From positions 100,281,012-100,345,011 of the forward strand of contig OZ010588.1 in the NCBI GenBank assembly GCA_963932145.1: DNA of 64,000 nt, written 5' to 3'. The notes beneath the pieces were generated by a model. It was not told the origin of the DNA. It searched no databases and saw only the letters and a list, made by a program, of their open reading frames with translations. Below are positions 21,117 through 32,221 of the stretch, one piece after another. This DNA comes from Acanthosepion lycidas. Its lineage: Eukaryota > Mollusca > Cephalopoda > Sepiida > Sepiidae. The position numbers and the translations under genes are program-made. The number at the start of each line of letters is the position of its first letter. Positions within the stretch are counted from its first letter, which is position 1.

Positions 21117-22130
21117 ACACAAAGGCGTTCGATAAAGTACGATATAAAGGTCGGTTGGAATTTCTCGGCAACCTTCATTTAGTTGGGAAAGATATTAGAA
21201 TAATCCAGAACCTATACTAGCAGTAAACAGTCTGCATATGGATAGAAATAAGTTCAGCAGATAGACAAAGATAGCAAAGGTTGTAAGACAAGGATGTGTC
21301 TTCTCACCGGACTTATTCAGCCTATAGAGCAAGGTGATTCCGAGTGAACTAGAAGTCCTACCATGATTTATTATTGGTAGCCAAAATCTTAACAATGTAA
21401 GATATGCAGGTGACACAGAGTTCAAAACAGACACAGAAAGAAAACTACAAAAAACTTCTGCAGAAGATAGTGAAGGAAAGCGAGAAGAAAGGACTGAACA
21501 TCAAATGCAACAAGACATAATGCATAGTTTCTAGCAAAAGGATGAGCCCAAAGTAGGAATTTCAAATTGGACGTACCAAACTGAAATAAATGCGAAAATT
21601 TGGAAGGGTTCTAACGAAGGACGGAAAGAGCGATACTGTAATCCGAAGACGAGGTCTGATACCAAAGTCTTAGCAGTATATTAAGATATAGGAAAATTTC
21701 GAAAAAAGCAAGAAAAAGAGTACTAAACGGCTGTGTGATATCTGTTCTTCTGCATGGCAGTGAGTGCAGAACGATCTCATCATATATGAAGAAGAGGCGT
21801 GAAGTAACAGAAATGTCGTTCTACAGAAGGATGCTGAATATACCGTGGACCGAACACGTAAGTTCTGGAGAAAATGAAAACAAAACGGAAATTAATACTT
21901 AACATCAGAAAAGCCATTTGAGGTCCCTGGAGCACATGAAGAAGGAGTGCTTGGAAAATACGATACTCATGAGACAGACAGAGAGTAAGAGAGACAAAGG
22001 AAACAATATGTAATATAGTTAATGAGCTTGAGTAAATAGATAAGAAACAGGACTTGGGAGATATGACAGACATGGCTGAAAAGTAAAGTTTATTTAGAGA
22101 TACAAGGGATAGGAGATTGTGGAGGGATAA
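21117..22130 (+). mobile_element. LINE fossil, RTE-like, RT palm to C-terminus
   Basis: The longest copy of this family. In order: KAFDKVRYKG-like (motif A), KIAKVVRQGCVFSPDLFSL (motif B, usually RQGCxLSPxLF), NVRYAGDTEF (motif C; the usual YADD reads YAGD), KKGLNIKCNK, VLTKDGKSDTVIRR, KMKTKRKLILNIRK, and RDTRDRRLWR near the end. The RT active site is altered and the frame changes many times, so it is inactive. A purine-rich simple repeat follows at once, as is usual at RTE 3' ends. Confidence 0.8.
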
Positions 22131-22150
22131 GAAAAAGAAGAAAAAGAAAA

Positions 22151-22212
<62 letters not shown>

Positions 22213-22700
22213 AAGAAAAAGCAGCATCAGAAGAAGATGAAGAATAAGAGGGAGAAGAAGAAGCAGCAAAAGAAGAAATAGAAGAAGAAATAGAAGAGAA
22301 AAAGAAAGAGAAGCAGCAGCAGCAGCAGAAGAAGAAGAAGAAGAAACAAAAGAAGAAAGAGAAGAAGAGAGAGAAAAAGAAAGAGAAGCAGCCGCAGAAG
22401 AAGAAGAAGAAGCAAAAGCAGCATCAGAAGATAAAGAAGAGGGAGAAGAAGAAGCAACAAAAGAAGAAATAGAAGAAGAAAGAGAAAAAGAAAGAGAAGC
22501 AGCAGCAACAGAAGAAGAAGAAGAAGAAGAAGAAGCAAAAGCAGCATCAGAAGATGAAGAAGAGGGAGAAGAAGAAGCAGCAAAAGAAGAAATAGAAGAC
22601 GAAAGAGAAGAAAGAGAAAAAAGAAAGAGAAGCAGTAGCAGTAGCAACAGCAGCAGAAGAAGAAGAGGAGGAAGAAGAAGAAGACTATTTTCACTGCGGC
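22130..22700. repeat. Purine-rich (AAT)n/(GAA)n tract with higher-order units
   Basis: Plus strand is largely A/G: AAT repeats at 22152-22183, then GAA-based sequence with interspersed GCA. A longer unit (GCAGCATCAGAAGA through AAAGAAGAAATAGAAG) starts near 22221, 22420 and 22542. The 221-residue Ser/Leu-rich frame on the minus strand is a by-product. Confidence 0.85.
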
Positions 22701-23084
22701 TGGGAAGAGGCTTATTTTCATGTTTTTGGAGGTTCGAATTAAAAACCCTCCCCATGTTGTTCAGGGTACCCCAGGCTTGCCAATTTCTGATTTCTCTGTC
22801 CTCTTCACTTCACTAAATCCAAGCAGCACGTTGCCTGGAGTGTTCTCTTTGTTTCAGAATATTTCCTTCTCATATTATAAACTCGGCTTCTCGTTGAATA
22901 TATAACATATAGGCAGCTGTCTTGAAATATTAATGTAATCCTACAACAACTTCTGCAGTTGGAGATACATAAAGCAGAGGCCAAATTTTAAGAACTACCC
23001 ACTGGATTTTATAAGTAGTAAATTCCATACCATCTTTGGTCTGTTGTTTTTGTTTAGCGGAATATCTGCCTCTACGAGGGCACT

Positions 23085-23220
23085 CCCACGTGGTGAAATC
23101 ATTAGGAGACTTGTCTCGCTAGATCTGTTACAACTGTAAAGTTCGATCCTCGTTGTGTGCTCCAAAATTTTGGCCTTGTGTCAAATCTAAGCTACGCTCG
23201 GAAAATCGTCATATCAACTT
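23085..23220 (+). mobile_element. tRNA-derived SINE (type of 11572)
   Basis: A-box-like TGGTGAAATCATTAGGAG, B-box-like AAGTTCGATCCTCG, then TTTTGGCCTTGTGTC and TAAGCTACGCTCGGAAAA. Same arrangement as 11572-11718. Confidence 0.6.
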
Positions 23221-23542
23221 CTATATTGCTGGGATCTATATATTGTCTTCGCAGTTTGTTTAGTTCTTTTTTGATAATAATGGTTTCAGTGATGCCTGTT
23301 TTACTAATTAACCCATAGTTGGAGGGAGAAGATGTGTATTCATACATTTCCCAGGGGTATTTGTGCGTAAGTGAACATAACGAACACAACTGGAATTGGA
23401 ACACGGCTCTCCGATAAATAATATCGAGGCATTATCACTTACACCACCCCCACATTTAAGCTTAAAGCTAGGTACTGACGAGGCTCAATGTTGCTTTACT
23501 TCGGTGATCTTACGGGAACCGGTGTTTCAACATGATGCAGCA
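23221..23542 (-). mobile_element. Chimeric 5S-rRNA/tRNA-derived SINE, copy 3
   Basis: On the minus strand, 23542-23465 is 5S-like. Plus-strand text shows TAGGTACTGACGAGGCTCAA, TTGCTTTACTTCGGTGATC and GGGAACCGGTGTTTCAACATG, the complement of a 5S internal region. The tRNA-like part (complement of TGGAATTGGAACACGGC) and a body starting at the complement of AATTAACCCATAGTTGG follow. The 5' ~25 bases of the 5S-like block present in copy 1 are absent at the inner side. Confidence 0.75.
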
Positions 23543-23554
23543 GTAAACCGATCT

Positions 23555-26400
23555 TTATTGGTTTAAGCTAGGATACTGAAACCATTTAATCAATTCAGGC
23601 ATATAGTCTATTGTTTTAGAGGGGGCTACGTAAAATTTATAATCTGCCAACACTTCTACTTCTGCTATATGCCATGTCCTTTCAGGATGTTGCCGATCAT
23701 CATCCGACCAGAAAGTATCCTCTAGCTTATCAAAAGACCCATATCCCTTGCGTATTCTCTGTATAATATCCGCACCAAGGGAGCCATCATTAAACAATGT
23801 ACTACCAAGGTAGACAAACTCTTTGGCGACGCTTCCCATTGACAAAGGCGTCGTGTTCGACGTAAGGCGGCAGTTTACGTGACTATGGTTTTCTTAATGC
23901 TGATTGTCAGTCCAAAGCAGGTACAGGCATTAGTAAAGCGGTCCATCACTGACCGCTTTTCCCACTGTGACGTCACCCTGTGCCTCTGCCGCCGTGCTAT
24001 CCTGTGACGACCAATGTGACTTGGTATTGGTCGCGGCACCAAATGTGACGTTCTAACCCTTGGCTGATTCGGATGGAAATCTGATTAGATTCGGTATCAG
24101 CTTCACAGCTCGCCTCCAACGTCTGGTTACCGAAGTAACTGCTTTGATTTCTACTCTAACATACCCACGTTGTGATTTAATCTTAGGTAGACGAAATCAA
24201 TCAATCGTCGGGCCGTAGTGCAAGCCGAGTTCGAGCAAAGGTGACACTGCACAAGTATATGTAAAAGAAAATGAAGTAACAACTCGAAAGGTTCAAATGT
24301 GTTAAAAAAAAGAATAACAAATATCTTTATATCTGGTTGCTGAATACAGGACTGCGTCTTTCTCCCAAACGGCTTCTATGGATACGTGACACTTTGCGTT
24401 TGTTAGGCGAGTCTTAATATCTAAAGTTGTTTTTCAGGTGATATTCGTAAAACTTGTTTTGGTGGTGTAAGTCTAAGTCGTTCTTCAAAAAAAAATGTTT
24501 TTGGTTAGAAATCGGGATGCGTGGGATCTTTCAGTCAGCTTCTTGCGAAGCTGATCTCAGAGCTCACAGCTCAACTCTGTCTGCTCTGTCACTTTGTCTG
24601 CGCCTGCCCAACTGCCCATGTCTCTGCCCTGGTACTCCGTTTATATGGAATCCGACCAAAACCGGGTGGGGGCCTGTCGTGGTTTGGGTCCCTCGATAAT
24701 TCCAAATGCGCACTAAGGATTCTCTTTTTTTTTCTGACGGGAAAATTTATCACTTTCCATTTTTGGAAGTCCATTACTTTCTGTTTTAGAGGGGTTCTTA
24801 AGGGAATTGTCCTCCCAAATTCTTCCTTTCTCATATTGGTATCTCACACCAATCCCCTCAGAGGAGTCAGCAGGTTTCCCTTCTTTCTCATATGGTTACC
24901 TTCGCCCATCGCTCACGCCACCATTCACCCAATGAATGCTCGGGAGTGTGGGTGTGGCTAGTCTGGCCTCAGTTTACAATCGCCCAATCGTCAGTTTTCA
25001 TTCTTTTCCCCGACTGGGACCCCCACGACCCTTAGTGTGTTCATCATTTCTCTATTTTAACTGAATGTCATCTGGAATTCATCAACGAGATTTTCGGCAA
25101 ACGCTAAATAGTGTCACTCCCCGGAAAGTGTGCAACTAAGTCGGCACCGTCGCCATAAAGAAGCTCCCTAACAAATCCGTCACTAACAAGGGTTCTCCCT
25201 TGGAATCTCAATTTTTTTCCAGTTGTTCGGAATCTGATATTAACACCTGTATCACAGTCATGCAAGGCATACCAGAGTAAATCTGTCAGGTAAAATGAAA
25301 AAAATATTGGTGTAGGTATATCACCCTGCTTTACTCCATTATCGATGGAAAGTACCCCGGAATGCTCACCACTGAATTTGACACGATACAGCGATGTCAA
25401 TATTTCAATAAAAGCAAGTGTACAGCCAAATTTTTCCGAACAGAGAGCCTCACGATTCACTGTGTCGAAAGCTTTAGTTAGGGCAACCAAAACCTGACAA
25501 AGTGGCACACACAATTCAATATATTTTTCTACAAGCTGTTTAGCAGATAATATTATGTCTACAGTCCTTCCTCCGCTTCTAAAACCAGCTTGGGACTTAG
25601 GAAGGACATCAGGACAAAGATATTTCTCCAGTCGTTTTAGCAAGATTCTCACAAACACTTCTCCAACTGCTTCTAGTAAATAAATAAAACGGTAATCACT
25701 GCAGTCTGACTTGCCACCCCCTTTCCTTTGTACAGCATAATCAGAATGTCATCTATTCAATCTTGAGCTACTGGGTCACCCCTCCATGCAGATAACATTA
25801 AAGAGTAGAGTGTACAATGGACATTTATACCACTGTGTTTCAATAACTAAGCGGGAATACCATCTAGTCCAAGACCTTTGTTCGCGTTGATATGTTTTAT
25901 TCAAGCATTTTTTTTCAAGAGTTGGTTTCATGTCAAGTTCAGACACCGCTGAGGGGCAATATCTATTGCGGCAGCATCCACATTAGATGGATTGTGAAAG
26001 AGATTTCGAAAATGTTCATACCAACGGCCCATATTTTGATCTGAAGACTTTAAAAATTTGGTTCCGTCCTGTGCCGGATGTGGTGTAGTTGAGAAAAATT
26101 TTGGACCATATACCTAACGAAGCAGACCATAAAACGCCTTGATATCTTTCTTGTCATAAGCTGTCTGTAGATCAGACCACAATTTGTTTGTGATTTGGCG
26201 CACGCAGCACCGGACCTTTTTTTTTTAACAAAGGAGAAGTGAGCAGCAAAAGCTAACCGATTGGCAGACGAAGAGTGAAGCAGTCTCAAATGAGAATTCC
26301 TTTTTGTCAATGGGAAGGTTGATTTTACTGGAGTTGTCAGCAAACCAATCTCGATGCCTGTCAACTCTCAATCGAAGACGACCTTTCTTATTCTCTCCTA
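23555..26400 (-). mobile_element. RTE-like LINE fossil, long, with an insertion
   Basis: Reading on the minus strand: a segment before the RT domain (about 26360-26045; ends FLKSSDQN-like at 26050), KGLGLDGIPA (about 25880), ILLKRLEKYLCPDVLPKSQ and AGFRSGGRTVDIILSAKQL (25640-25540), ALTKAFDTVNREALCSEKFG (motif A, 25490-25430), IDNGVKQGDIPTPIFF (motif B), FVRELLYGDGADLVAHF (motif C; usual YADDAALVAH reads YGDGADLVAH), then after an insertion RFTNACTCFGLTISIKKT and EFVYLGSTLFNDGSLGADI. RTE-type elements have this order. The GDGAD active site and several stops show it is dead. Confidence 0.8.
23955..25085 (-). mobile_element. Possible LTR-retroelement remnant inside the RTE-like LINE
   Basis: This ~1.1-kb, less AT-rich block separates two adjacent parts of the LINE protein. 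Near 24050 the minus strand reads GAACGTCACA followed by TTTGGTGCCGCGACC, which looks like an LTR end and a primer-binding-type sequence. I take it as a fragmentary fossil; the family is uncertain. It is younger than the LINE it sits in. Confidence 0.35.
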
Positions 26401-26429
26401 CTCACAAACTGAGAAATCCCAGTCTGCAC

Positions 26430-26540
26430 TGCTATTTAACCCATAGCTGGGGTATGACGACATAAACTCATACCATGCCCAAAGCTATTCGCACGTAAGT
26501 CAATGTAACGAACTCGATTAGATATAATGTCCTAGAACAT
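26430..26540 (-). mobile_element. 5S/tRNA SINE family fragment
   Basis: TTTAACCCATAGCTGGGG, CTCATACCATGCCC and GTAACGAACTCGATTAG appear in family order on the plus strand, so the element lies on the minus strand. Confidence 0.55.
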
Positions 26541-26714
26541 CTATGAACTTAAACCAGCAACTTTTAGAAAAAAAAAATGCTGGTTTCATTTTCTGTTAGG
26601 CGTCATGTGCCTTCGGAATAATCCGCATAATCCTATCCTCTTTATCCCTTGGCAATACCTGTTTTATTAACATCCTTGTTCCGTCATCCATTTAAACAAG
26701 CTATTTAAGCAGGT

Positions 26715-26850
26715 TAATCGCTCATGCCCTCTTTGCCGTTCTTGCATTCAATATTTCCTTTGAGTACAAAATACATAGAACCCCACTTCTTCATTATGCG
26801 GTCGAAAATCTTCAACTGTCTCTTTCTGTTTCTTAGTACAGTATCTCCCC
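26715..26850 (-). mobile_element. LINE fossil, RTE-like short piece
   Basis: Minus-strand frame reads NRKRQLKIFDRIMKKWGSMY and then VLKGNIECKNGKEG. This parallels the RKRQLKFLGHIMRKExLExLxLTGxIEGKRxxG block of the RTE-like family. Confidence 0.5.
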
Positions 26851-26859
26851 TGGTTACGA

Positions 26860-27735
26860 CATTCCCGACCAAAAGACGATTTGCGATTAAAATACAATAT
26901 CCATTTATGCCGTTTGTGTCGTATATAACGTTGCGTGGGTCAGTTGTACGCCATATTGGATTGTTGAGCGTTCGCTCTTTTCCGTTTTTGCTTTGTTTGT
27001 GAAAAATTATGGCTCCCATGCGTACACTAACCTTTTTCTAATGGTGGTTCTTTGAATAAAAGGAAAGCCATCACCATGAAAGTAAAATTAAACATTGTTA
27101 AACGCTCTAAAAAAGTGAGAAAGAGCGACACATTGACCAGTTGGTTGACTTAAATCAATCGACTGTTTTTTAAAACCTGTACATATGTGTGTACATATAA
27201 CAGTTTTCCTGCAAGAGATTTAGGATATTTTCTTGTTAAACTATAAGATGGTAAATTCCCGATTAAGAAAGAAAAACAAACGTGAATTGTTTCTTCCATA
27301 GATTCATTGGTTCTTCTGAATACAGCAAAAGAGACAATATCTTACGCATCGTCATCTCATCTACCAACAACAAGCGGCATCACTGGTAATAAATATACAA
27401 GCCACTTAAATTGATTACATTTCATTATATACATTATATTTATTTCCTCCATGTGTTTTTTAGTCTTATTTAGGTTAACATATCGCATAGAAATGTGTTG
27501 TCATTTTCTAGATTATTACTTTCCTATAGCGTTAGTGGCGTAATACGTGGAAAATCATGTTACGATGTAGGAACAGGAATCAGTCGTAAGTCGAGGATAC
27601 CTGTATACATGCACTTTATTAATTCCATTTTCCGTAAAATATTCTCTATGTTCCCACAATTTCGGAGGATTAATTCCTCGTTGTGTCGATCTTTCACTGA
27701 TTTTTATTTTGGTATACGTCATTCTTTCGTCTTCT
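26860..27735. other. No recognised feature
   Basis: No motif-bearing frame, RNA or clear repeat seen. Confidence 0.45.
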
Positions 27736-27739
27736 TTGG

Positions 27740-28195
27740 TAACAGAGAAAGGAGTACTGAGCTGCTACGAGACATATGACCTCCTATACGGCAGCGAATT
27801 TTGAACGGTCTCCTCAAGGATGAAGAAGAGGCAACGGAGATGTGGTTCTGTAAAAGGATGCTAAGTATATCATGGAACGAGCGTGTGAGCAACAGTGAGG
27901 TCTTGCAGAGGATGCAAACAAAGAGGAGGCTTATGCTTGACATAAGAAAGAGACAGATCAAATTTTGGGGACACGTAATGGGAAAGGAAGACCTGGAGTA
28001 TCTGATACTCACAGGTCAAGTAGAGGAAAAAGGGACAAGAAGAGGCAACATATGGCATACCTAGCGGGATGCAAATGGATGGTAGAACGTGGCCTGGGGA
28101 GATGGCAGAGGCACGAAACTTATTGAGAACCACAAGGGATAGGCGAAGGGAGAGCCATGATCCCTCACGTCCTGAAGGGACATGCCAAGAAAGCA
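27740..28195 (+). mobile_element. LINE fossil, RTE-like C-terminus
   Basis: GVLSCYETYDLLYGSEF, then an 87-residue open stretch with EATEMWFCKRMLSISWNERV, KRRLMLDIRKRQIKFWGHVM and DLEYLILTGQVEEKGTRRGN, then further diverged sequence. One of the better-preserved copies of this C-terminal domain. Confidence 0.75.
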
Positions 28196-28810
28196 AAAGA
28201 TACATCATTAGAACTGACTAATTATTACACGATCAACTTTTGGCCTCCCCTTTGGAGACGTATTGTGTGGCCTCACCTAATAATGAATTTTAAATATTCT
28301 GACAACGCCTTTTCTGCTTTTGTTTTTTTTTTTGTTTTTTGGTATTTTTTAAACCAATCACAAAAATCTCAGTTCACTTATCCTTGCATTAAATATCTCG
28401 ATTGTCCCTTATTCTACGTGCGCAATCAATAATTTTAATAGCACAATAGATGATAAAAATTTATCGAACAAATGTTAATGATCCGATAAGGAGCCATTTT
28501 AACAAGGACGACTTTGCTTATCCTATGATGGCCTCACTGATTAGTCGACATGGCGTAACAATTCATATTTCATTGGCTTTTCGCTTCGTTGAAACAAAAG
28601 CGCCATCATTGATCAGAGCATCGATGCCCTGGGTGAGGACGGGGGTTAATGTTGTAATGCATTTCAGATACCAATCAGAAATCACTGAGCATTCTTGTAA
28701 GAGATGCAATAAACACGAAAACTTCTCGAGTTCATCTGATGAATATATTCAGTTATTAATATTTAAACTGCTTAAAGCCATATTATGTTGAAATACCGGT
28801 TCTCGTCAGA
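28196..28810. other. No gene supported
   Basis: A 113-residue frame at 28450-28791 (plus) has no recognisable domain, no clear upstream or splice context, and average AT-rich codon use. I treat it as chance. Confidence 0.4.
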
Positions 28811-28814
28811 TGAG

Positions 28815-28930
28815 CGAAGTCATCCAATGTCATCGAAGAGCCGAGTTCAAATTCCAGTCGGATTCATGGAATTCACTTACGCGCAAATACATTTTGCTTA
28901 ATCATGAATAGAAAAGTGCCATAACAGTAC
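28815..28930 (+). mobile_element. 5S/tRNA SINE family, tRNA-like part
   Basis: GAAGAGCCGAGTTCAAATTC is the B-box region, followed by ATTCACTTACGCGCAAATAC as in other copies. An upstream GGTTCTCGTCAGATGAGCGA phrase resembles a 5S rRNA internal segment, so the 5S-like head may be partly present. Confidence 0.6.
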
Positions 28931-29479
28931 AAGAATTTCACATTTACCTCTATCAACACGCATTGCGCCGACGCGGTATGATAATGACTCATTCATCCAC
29001 GTGAATCACTACGCCCAACAAAAGATCTTTACATGTTTAAACTAATATGGCTTTCATTTGAATTGCAGTTGTCTTTTATAACAACACCAAGACTAAAAAT
29101 TACAATTGTTGTACACTGAGCTCAGAGGCCGCTTTTTTGGCGTGGTCAGAATTTTGGTTGTCCCCAAATATTGAAAGATGTGTGCTCATGTCATCATAAA
29201 TCTAAATTTAAATACAGAGCACAAGATGAAAAGTAAATGAGATTTTTTCTTCATGCATGTAATAAAACCTCTTATATTATGTGACTATGTTAAAAAATAA
29301 ACATTAAATTTGAAAACAAATTCATTTCAGTTTGATAATCGTCTATTTATTCTATAAATTATAAACCAGTTTTATAAGATCGATGCCCTTACTTATGAAT
29401 CGGCCATCATCATTTTGAAGAGAAATAAATTGAATACCTACCCACTAAGTACCAGAATGATCATGCTATCCTCTACTTT
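28931..29479. other. No recognised feature
   Basis: AT-rich, no gene or repeat recognised. Confidence 0.45.
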
Positions 29480-30330
29480 CATAGCTAGATCAGACCGAAA
29501 ATGGAATAATTTTACCATATTTGGGCTCTAGCTTCCCAGTTTTTACTTTCCAGTCCTGATATAGTCCAAAAGCGCCTCCAAGTCCTATTCGGTGATGAAT
29601 TATTTTCACCCGCCAACCTCTTTCTCTCTCACACACACAAACGGGGTGTGGAGAGCCTCTCACTGCTCTATTGCTACTTCCCTGGAAATGTCTCGGACGA
29701 ACTACGTTCCTTGGTCCCGCTAGGTCTAATCTTAATGGCTAGAACTAAAGATGCAGGTAAATGTACCACTCCAGTTAGTACCTGACTCCTCATGAAAGGT
29801 AAAACGAGATCAAGACAAAAATGGAGTACTTTTGCTATATTTGAGCGGTAGCTTCCCAGTCCTCACTTCCAGTCCTCACTTTCCAACCTTCGATATAGTC
29901 TAAAAGCGCCTCCGAGTCCTTTTGAGTAATGAATTTTTTCCACCTTCCAACCTCTCTCTCTCTCTCTCACACAAACGCGATGTGGAGAGCCTCTCACAGC
30001 TCTATTGCTACTTACTATGGAAAATGCTTGGACAAACTTCATTCCGTCAGGTCTAATCTTAACGGCTAGTACTACTTACACTGTAGCAAACCACCCACAT
30101 CCCTCTCCGTATTCCATTGGCGAGAAGTAATTTCCACTCTAACAGCTTCTTCCCGCGAACCTCTGACGCCGTGGAACAGACTCTCAAGAGGATGTTTCCC
30201 CGATCACTAAAATATTAACCTGTTCAAGAGCTAAGCATTATCTTCCCCTCCTATCCATACAAACTACTCCTTAACGTAAGCCTCTACCTCGAGTGGCTCT
30301 CAGGACTTGTGGAGGTTGAAGCTTACTGTA
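29480..30330 (+). mobile_element. Two tandem LINE fossils, Jockey/CR1-like 3' parts
   Basis: 29480-29780 and 29800-30110 repeat each other: a SDRKWNNFTIFGL-like start, phrases AGCGCCTCCRAGTCC and TGTGGAGAGCCTCTCAC, and TCTAATCTTAAYGGCTAG. They correspond to RPxMEYxCHIW...VQKRL...DELF in this family. A GTGGAACAGACTCTCAAGAG segment (30172) and a stretch to 30330 form the family's 3' end. Two partial copies share one 3' end. Confidence 0.65.
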
Positions 30331-30489
30331 AATTACAAAAAATGTTCATTTTGATACCAATTTCATTATGCAACATGTTCAAGTTTTTTGCAGAATTAGA
30401 TATCTTTCTAGAAAAAACAAACCACGTAATTTTGACGGGAAAATATATTTTGACGTGAAATAAATTGAATTCGTTTAGTTGTTGTTTCT

Positions 30490-30725
30490 ATTGAAATTCC
30501 GAGAGTAATATGATTTCAGCTATTTGGTGCAGTTTTCCTACTTATGATTATGTAGCGCCAGTCCACCCAAGTACGAAGAATAATGATAAGAATAAGACCT
30601 ACAGGCACGAATGTCTTCCAACAAACGAAACTTCTCGCTCATAACATCGTTTTTTGAAACGTTTTGACTGGCGCTATATAATCTTAAAAAAACAATTGTA
30701 CCAAATAACAGAAGACATCACCTCT
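30490..30725. repeat. Inverted repeat, ~60-bp arms
   Basis: The complement of 30497-30563 and the sequence from 30660 both read GACTGGCGCTAYATAATC, then further matching to ACCAAATARC. A third related arm (GGCACTACATAATCGCAAAG) lies at 32170-32225. Confidence 0.6.
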
Positions 30726-30799
30726 GAAATGGAGAACTCATGTTACTCGAAGAGAATACAATGATATGATAATGATATTGACGTGTCACACTACAGGTT

Positions 30800-31070
30800 A
30801 GGAAGAACTGATTGACTCTTTTTAAGGTTTATCAACCCGTTGAGGGTTAATTAAAACCTATATACTTTTTGGATTGTGAGAATTATCCTTTTTGCGAGTG
30901 TATATTTTACTGGCAGATTGTGGAATTATGCTATTTAGTCCTACTATTTATCCCATCGCTGGGGGGAGAGGAATGGATTCATACCTTGCACAAAAGTATT
31001 TTTCCGTAACAGAATGTACCAAATTCGACTAGAATTCGAACTCGGCTCTCTTACTTCTCTTACACCATTC
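30800..31070 (-). mobile_element. 5S/tRNA SINE family, tRNA-like part plus body
   Basis: Plus strand shows AGAATTCGAACTCGGCTCTC (complement of the B-box region), CATACCTTGCAC, ATTTATCCCATCGCTGGGG, then CACAATCCAAAAAG-type body and AACCCGTTGAGGG at the 3' part. The 5S-like head is absent. Confidence 0.6.
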
Positions 31071-31239
31071 GCGCATCAACGCCCCGGAAAGAAGACTCCA
31101 TTAATCCTGGAAAGAACGAAAACTGGCTTTGAGAAAATTATTTTCCTTAAAAATTATTTTATCAGAAAGATTGGAAAATATAAAAATTGGAAACGGCGTT
31201 AGTGCTGGCTTCCTTATAAGGAAAGAGTTAATATTGAAA

Positions 31240-31460
31240 TTAGCATTACCTTTAGAGATGAGGGGAGCGGGTATTTAATCCTACCCACATGTGGCGGTAT
31301 ATGGCCCAAAGCCGGTTTAAAGTGGTGATGCCAAGTGCGTGCACATGGGTTTAGTCCCCAAATTACCCGATCCCCGCAACCAACGTTGCGCTGGTGTCGA
31401 TATTCAACCGACACTACACCTTTGGCGCAATAAGGAGGTGCAGCTGCAAGACCAGACATC
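31240..31460. other. Less AT-rich block of unknown nature
   Basis: GTGTCGATATT and AACCGACACTACACC can form a short hairpin, and CCAACGTTGCGC flanks it. It looks like part of a repeat or a structured RNA relic, but I do not recognise it. The rest to 32150 has nothing notable. Confidence 0.3.
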
Positions 31461-32221
31461 CATCATTTATTTGTTGTGTTATGCCCGAAGAAAGAAACAA
31501 CTGATTATAAGCATGTTTATTTAGCTGCATATCAACATCTTCATGGGTTATTTAATGCCGAAATTTAACTTTCTTGGGTGTAATTACAGTTAACGGGTTA
31601 GTTTTCAAAATGATGATGTGCTGTGAAATACGAATCCGTATCTTTTTGTTAACGGGAAAAGAAAGAAGACTCTGAATAATAAATAATAAAACTCTATAAT
31701 GAAATCCGTATTACGAGCCTTTGTCTAACTCAGATTTATTCGCATTTATTATGTATTTCTATCAATCCATTTTTCAGAAAATTCTTGCTCTTCGACTGGA
31801 TTTTAATCCAATGAATACTTAATAAAACTTCATTTTTTTTCTTCAGAGTTACTATTAGTTTAAAAATATTTTTCCTCAGACTTACATCTACATTGCAGAA
31901 GGCAGGGGAATAGGACATAAACAAGGCTACGCTCGGAGGAGTTTCGAAGAACTCTTCAAATTCCTCAAGACCCCAAATCTCGAGTTATGGTCTTAAATGA
32001 CATCGTCAAATTGTGACTTTCAAATAGACGTCCTTCCTGGCATAAGACTCGTTCAGAAACATCTTAACTATCAGTAGCTATACAACTGCTTTATTGGTTC
32101 ACTTATTAAAATGGCTTCGGGTTGATGAAGGTCTTAGGAAGTATCATATTTCTTCGAATCCGTTGTATTGGCACTACATAATCGCAAAGTACTGTACCAA
32201 ATAACACAAAGCCCGTCACCT

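Noticed and set aside
22090-22755. 221-residue Ser/Leu/Ala-rich open frame, minus strand
   Set aside because: It is the complement of the GAA/GCA purine tract; low-complexity and explained by the repeat.
24521-24961. 146-residue open frame, plus strand, in less AT-rich sequence
   Set aside because: It lies in the block inserted into the RTE-like LINE and has no recognisable domain; treated as part of a fossil insertion.
28450-28791. 113-residue open frame, plus strand
   Set aside because: No recognisable domain, no splice or promoter context; length is within chance for this window.
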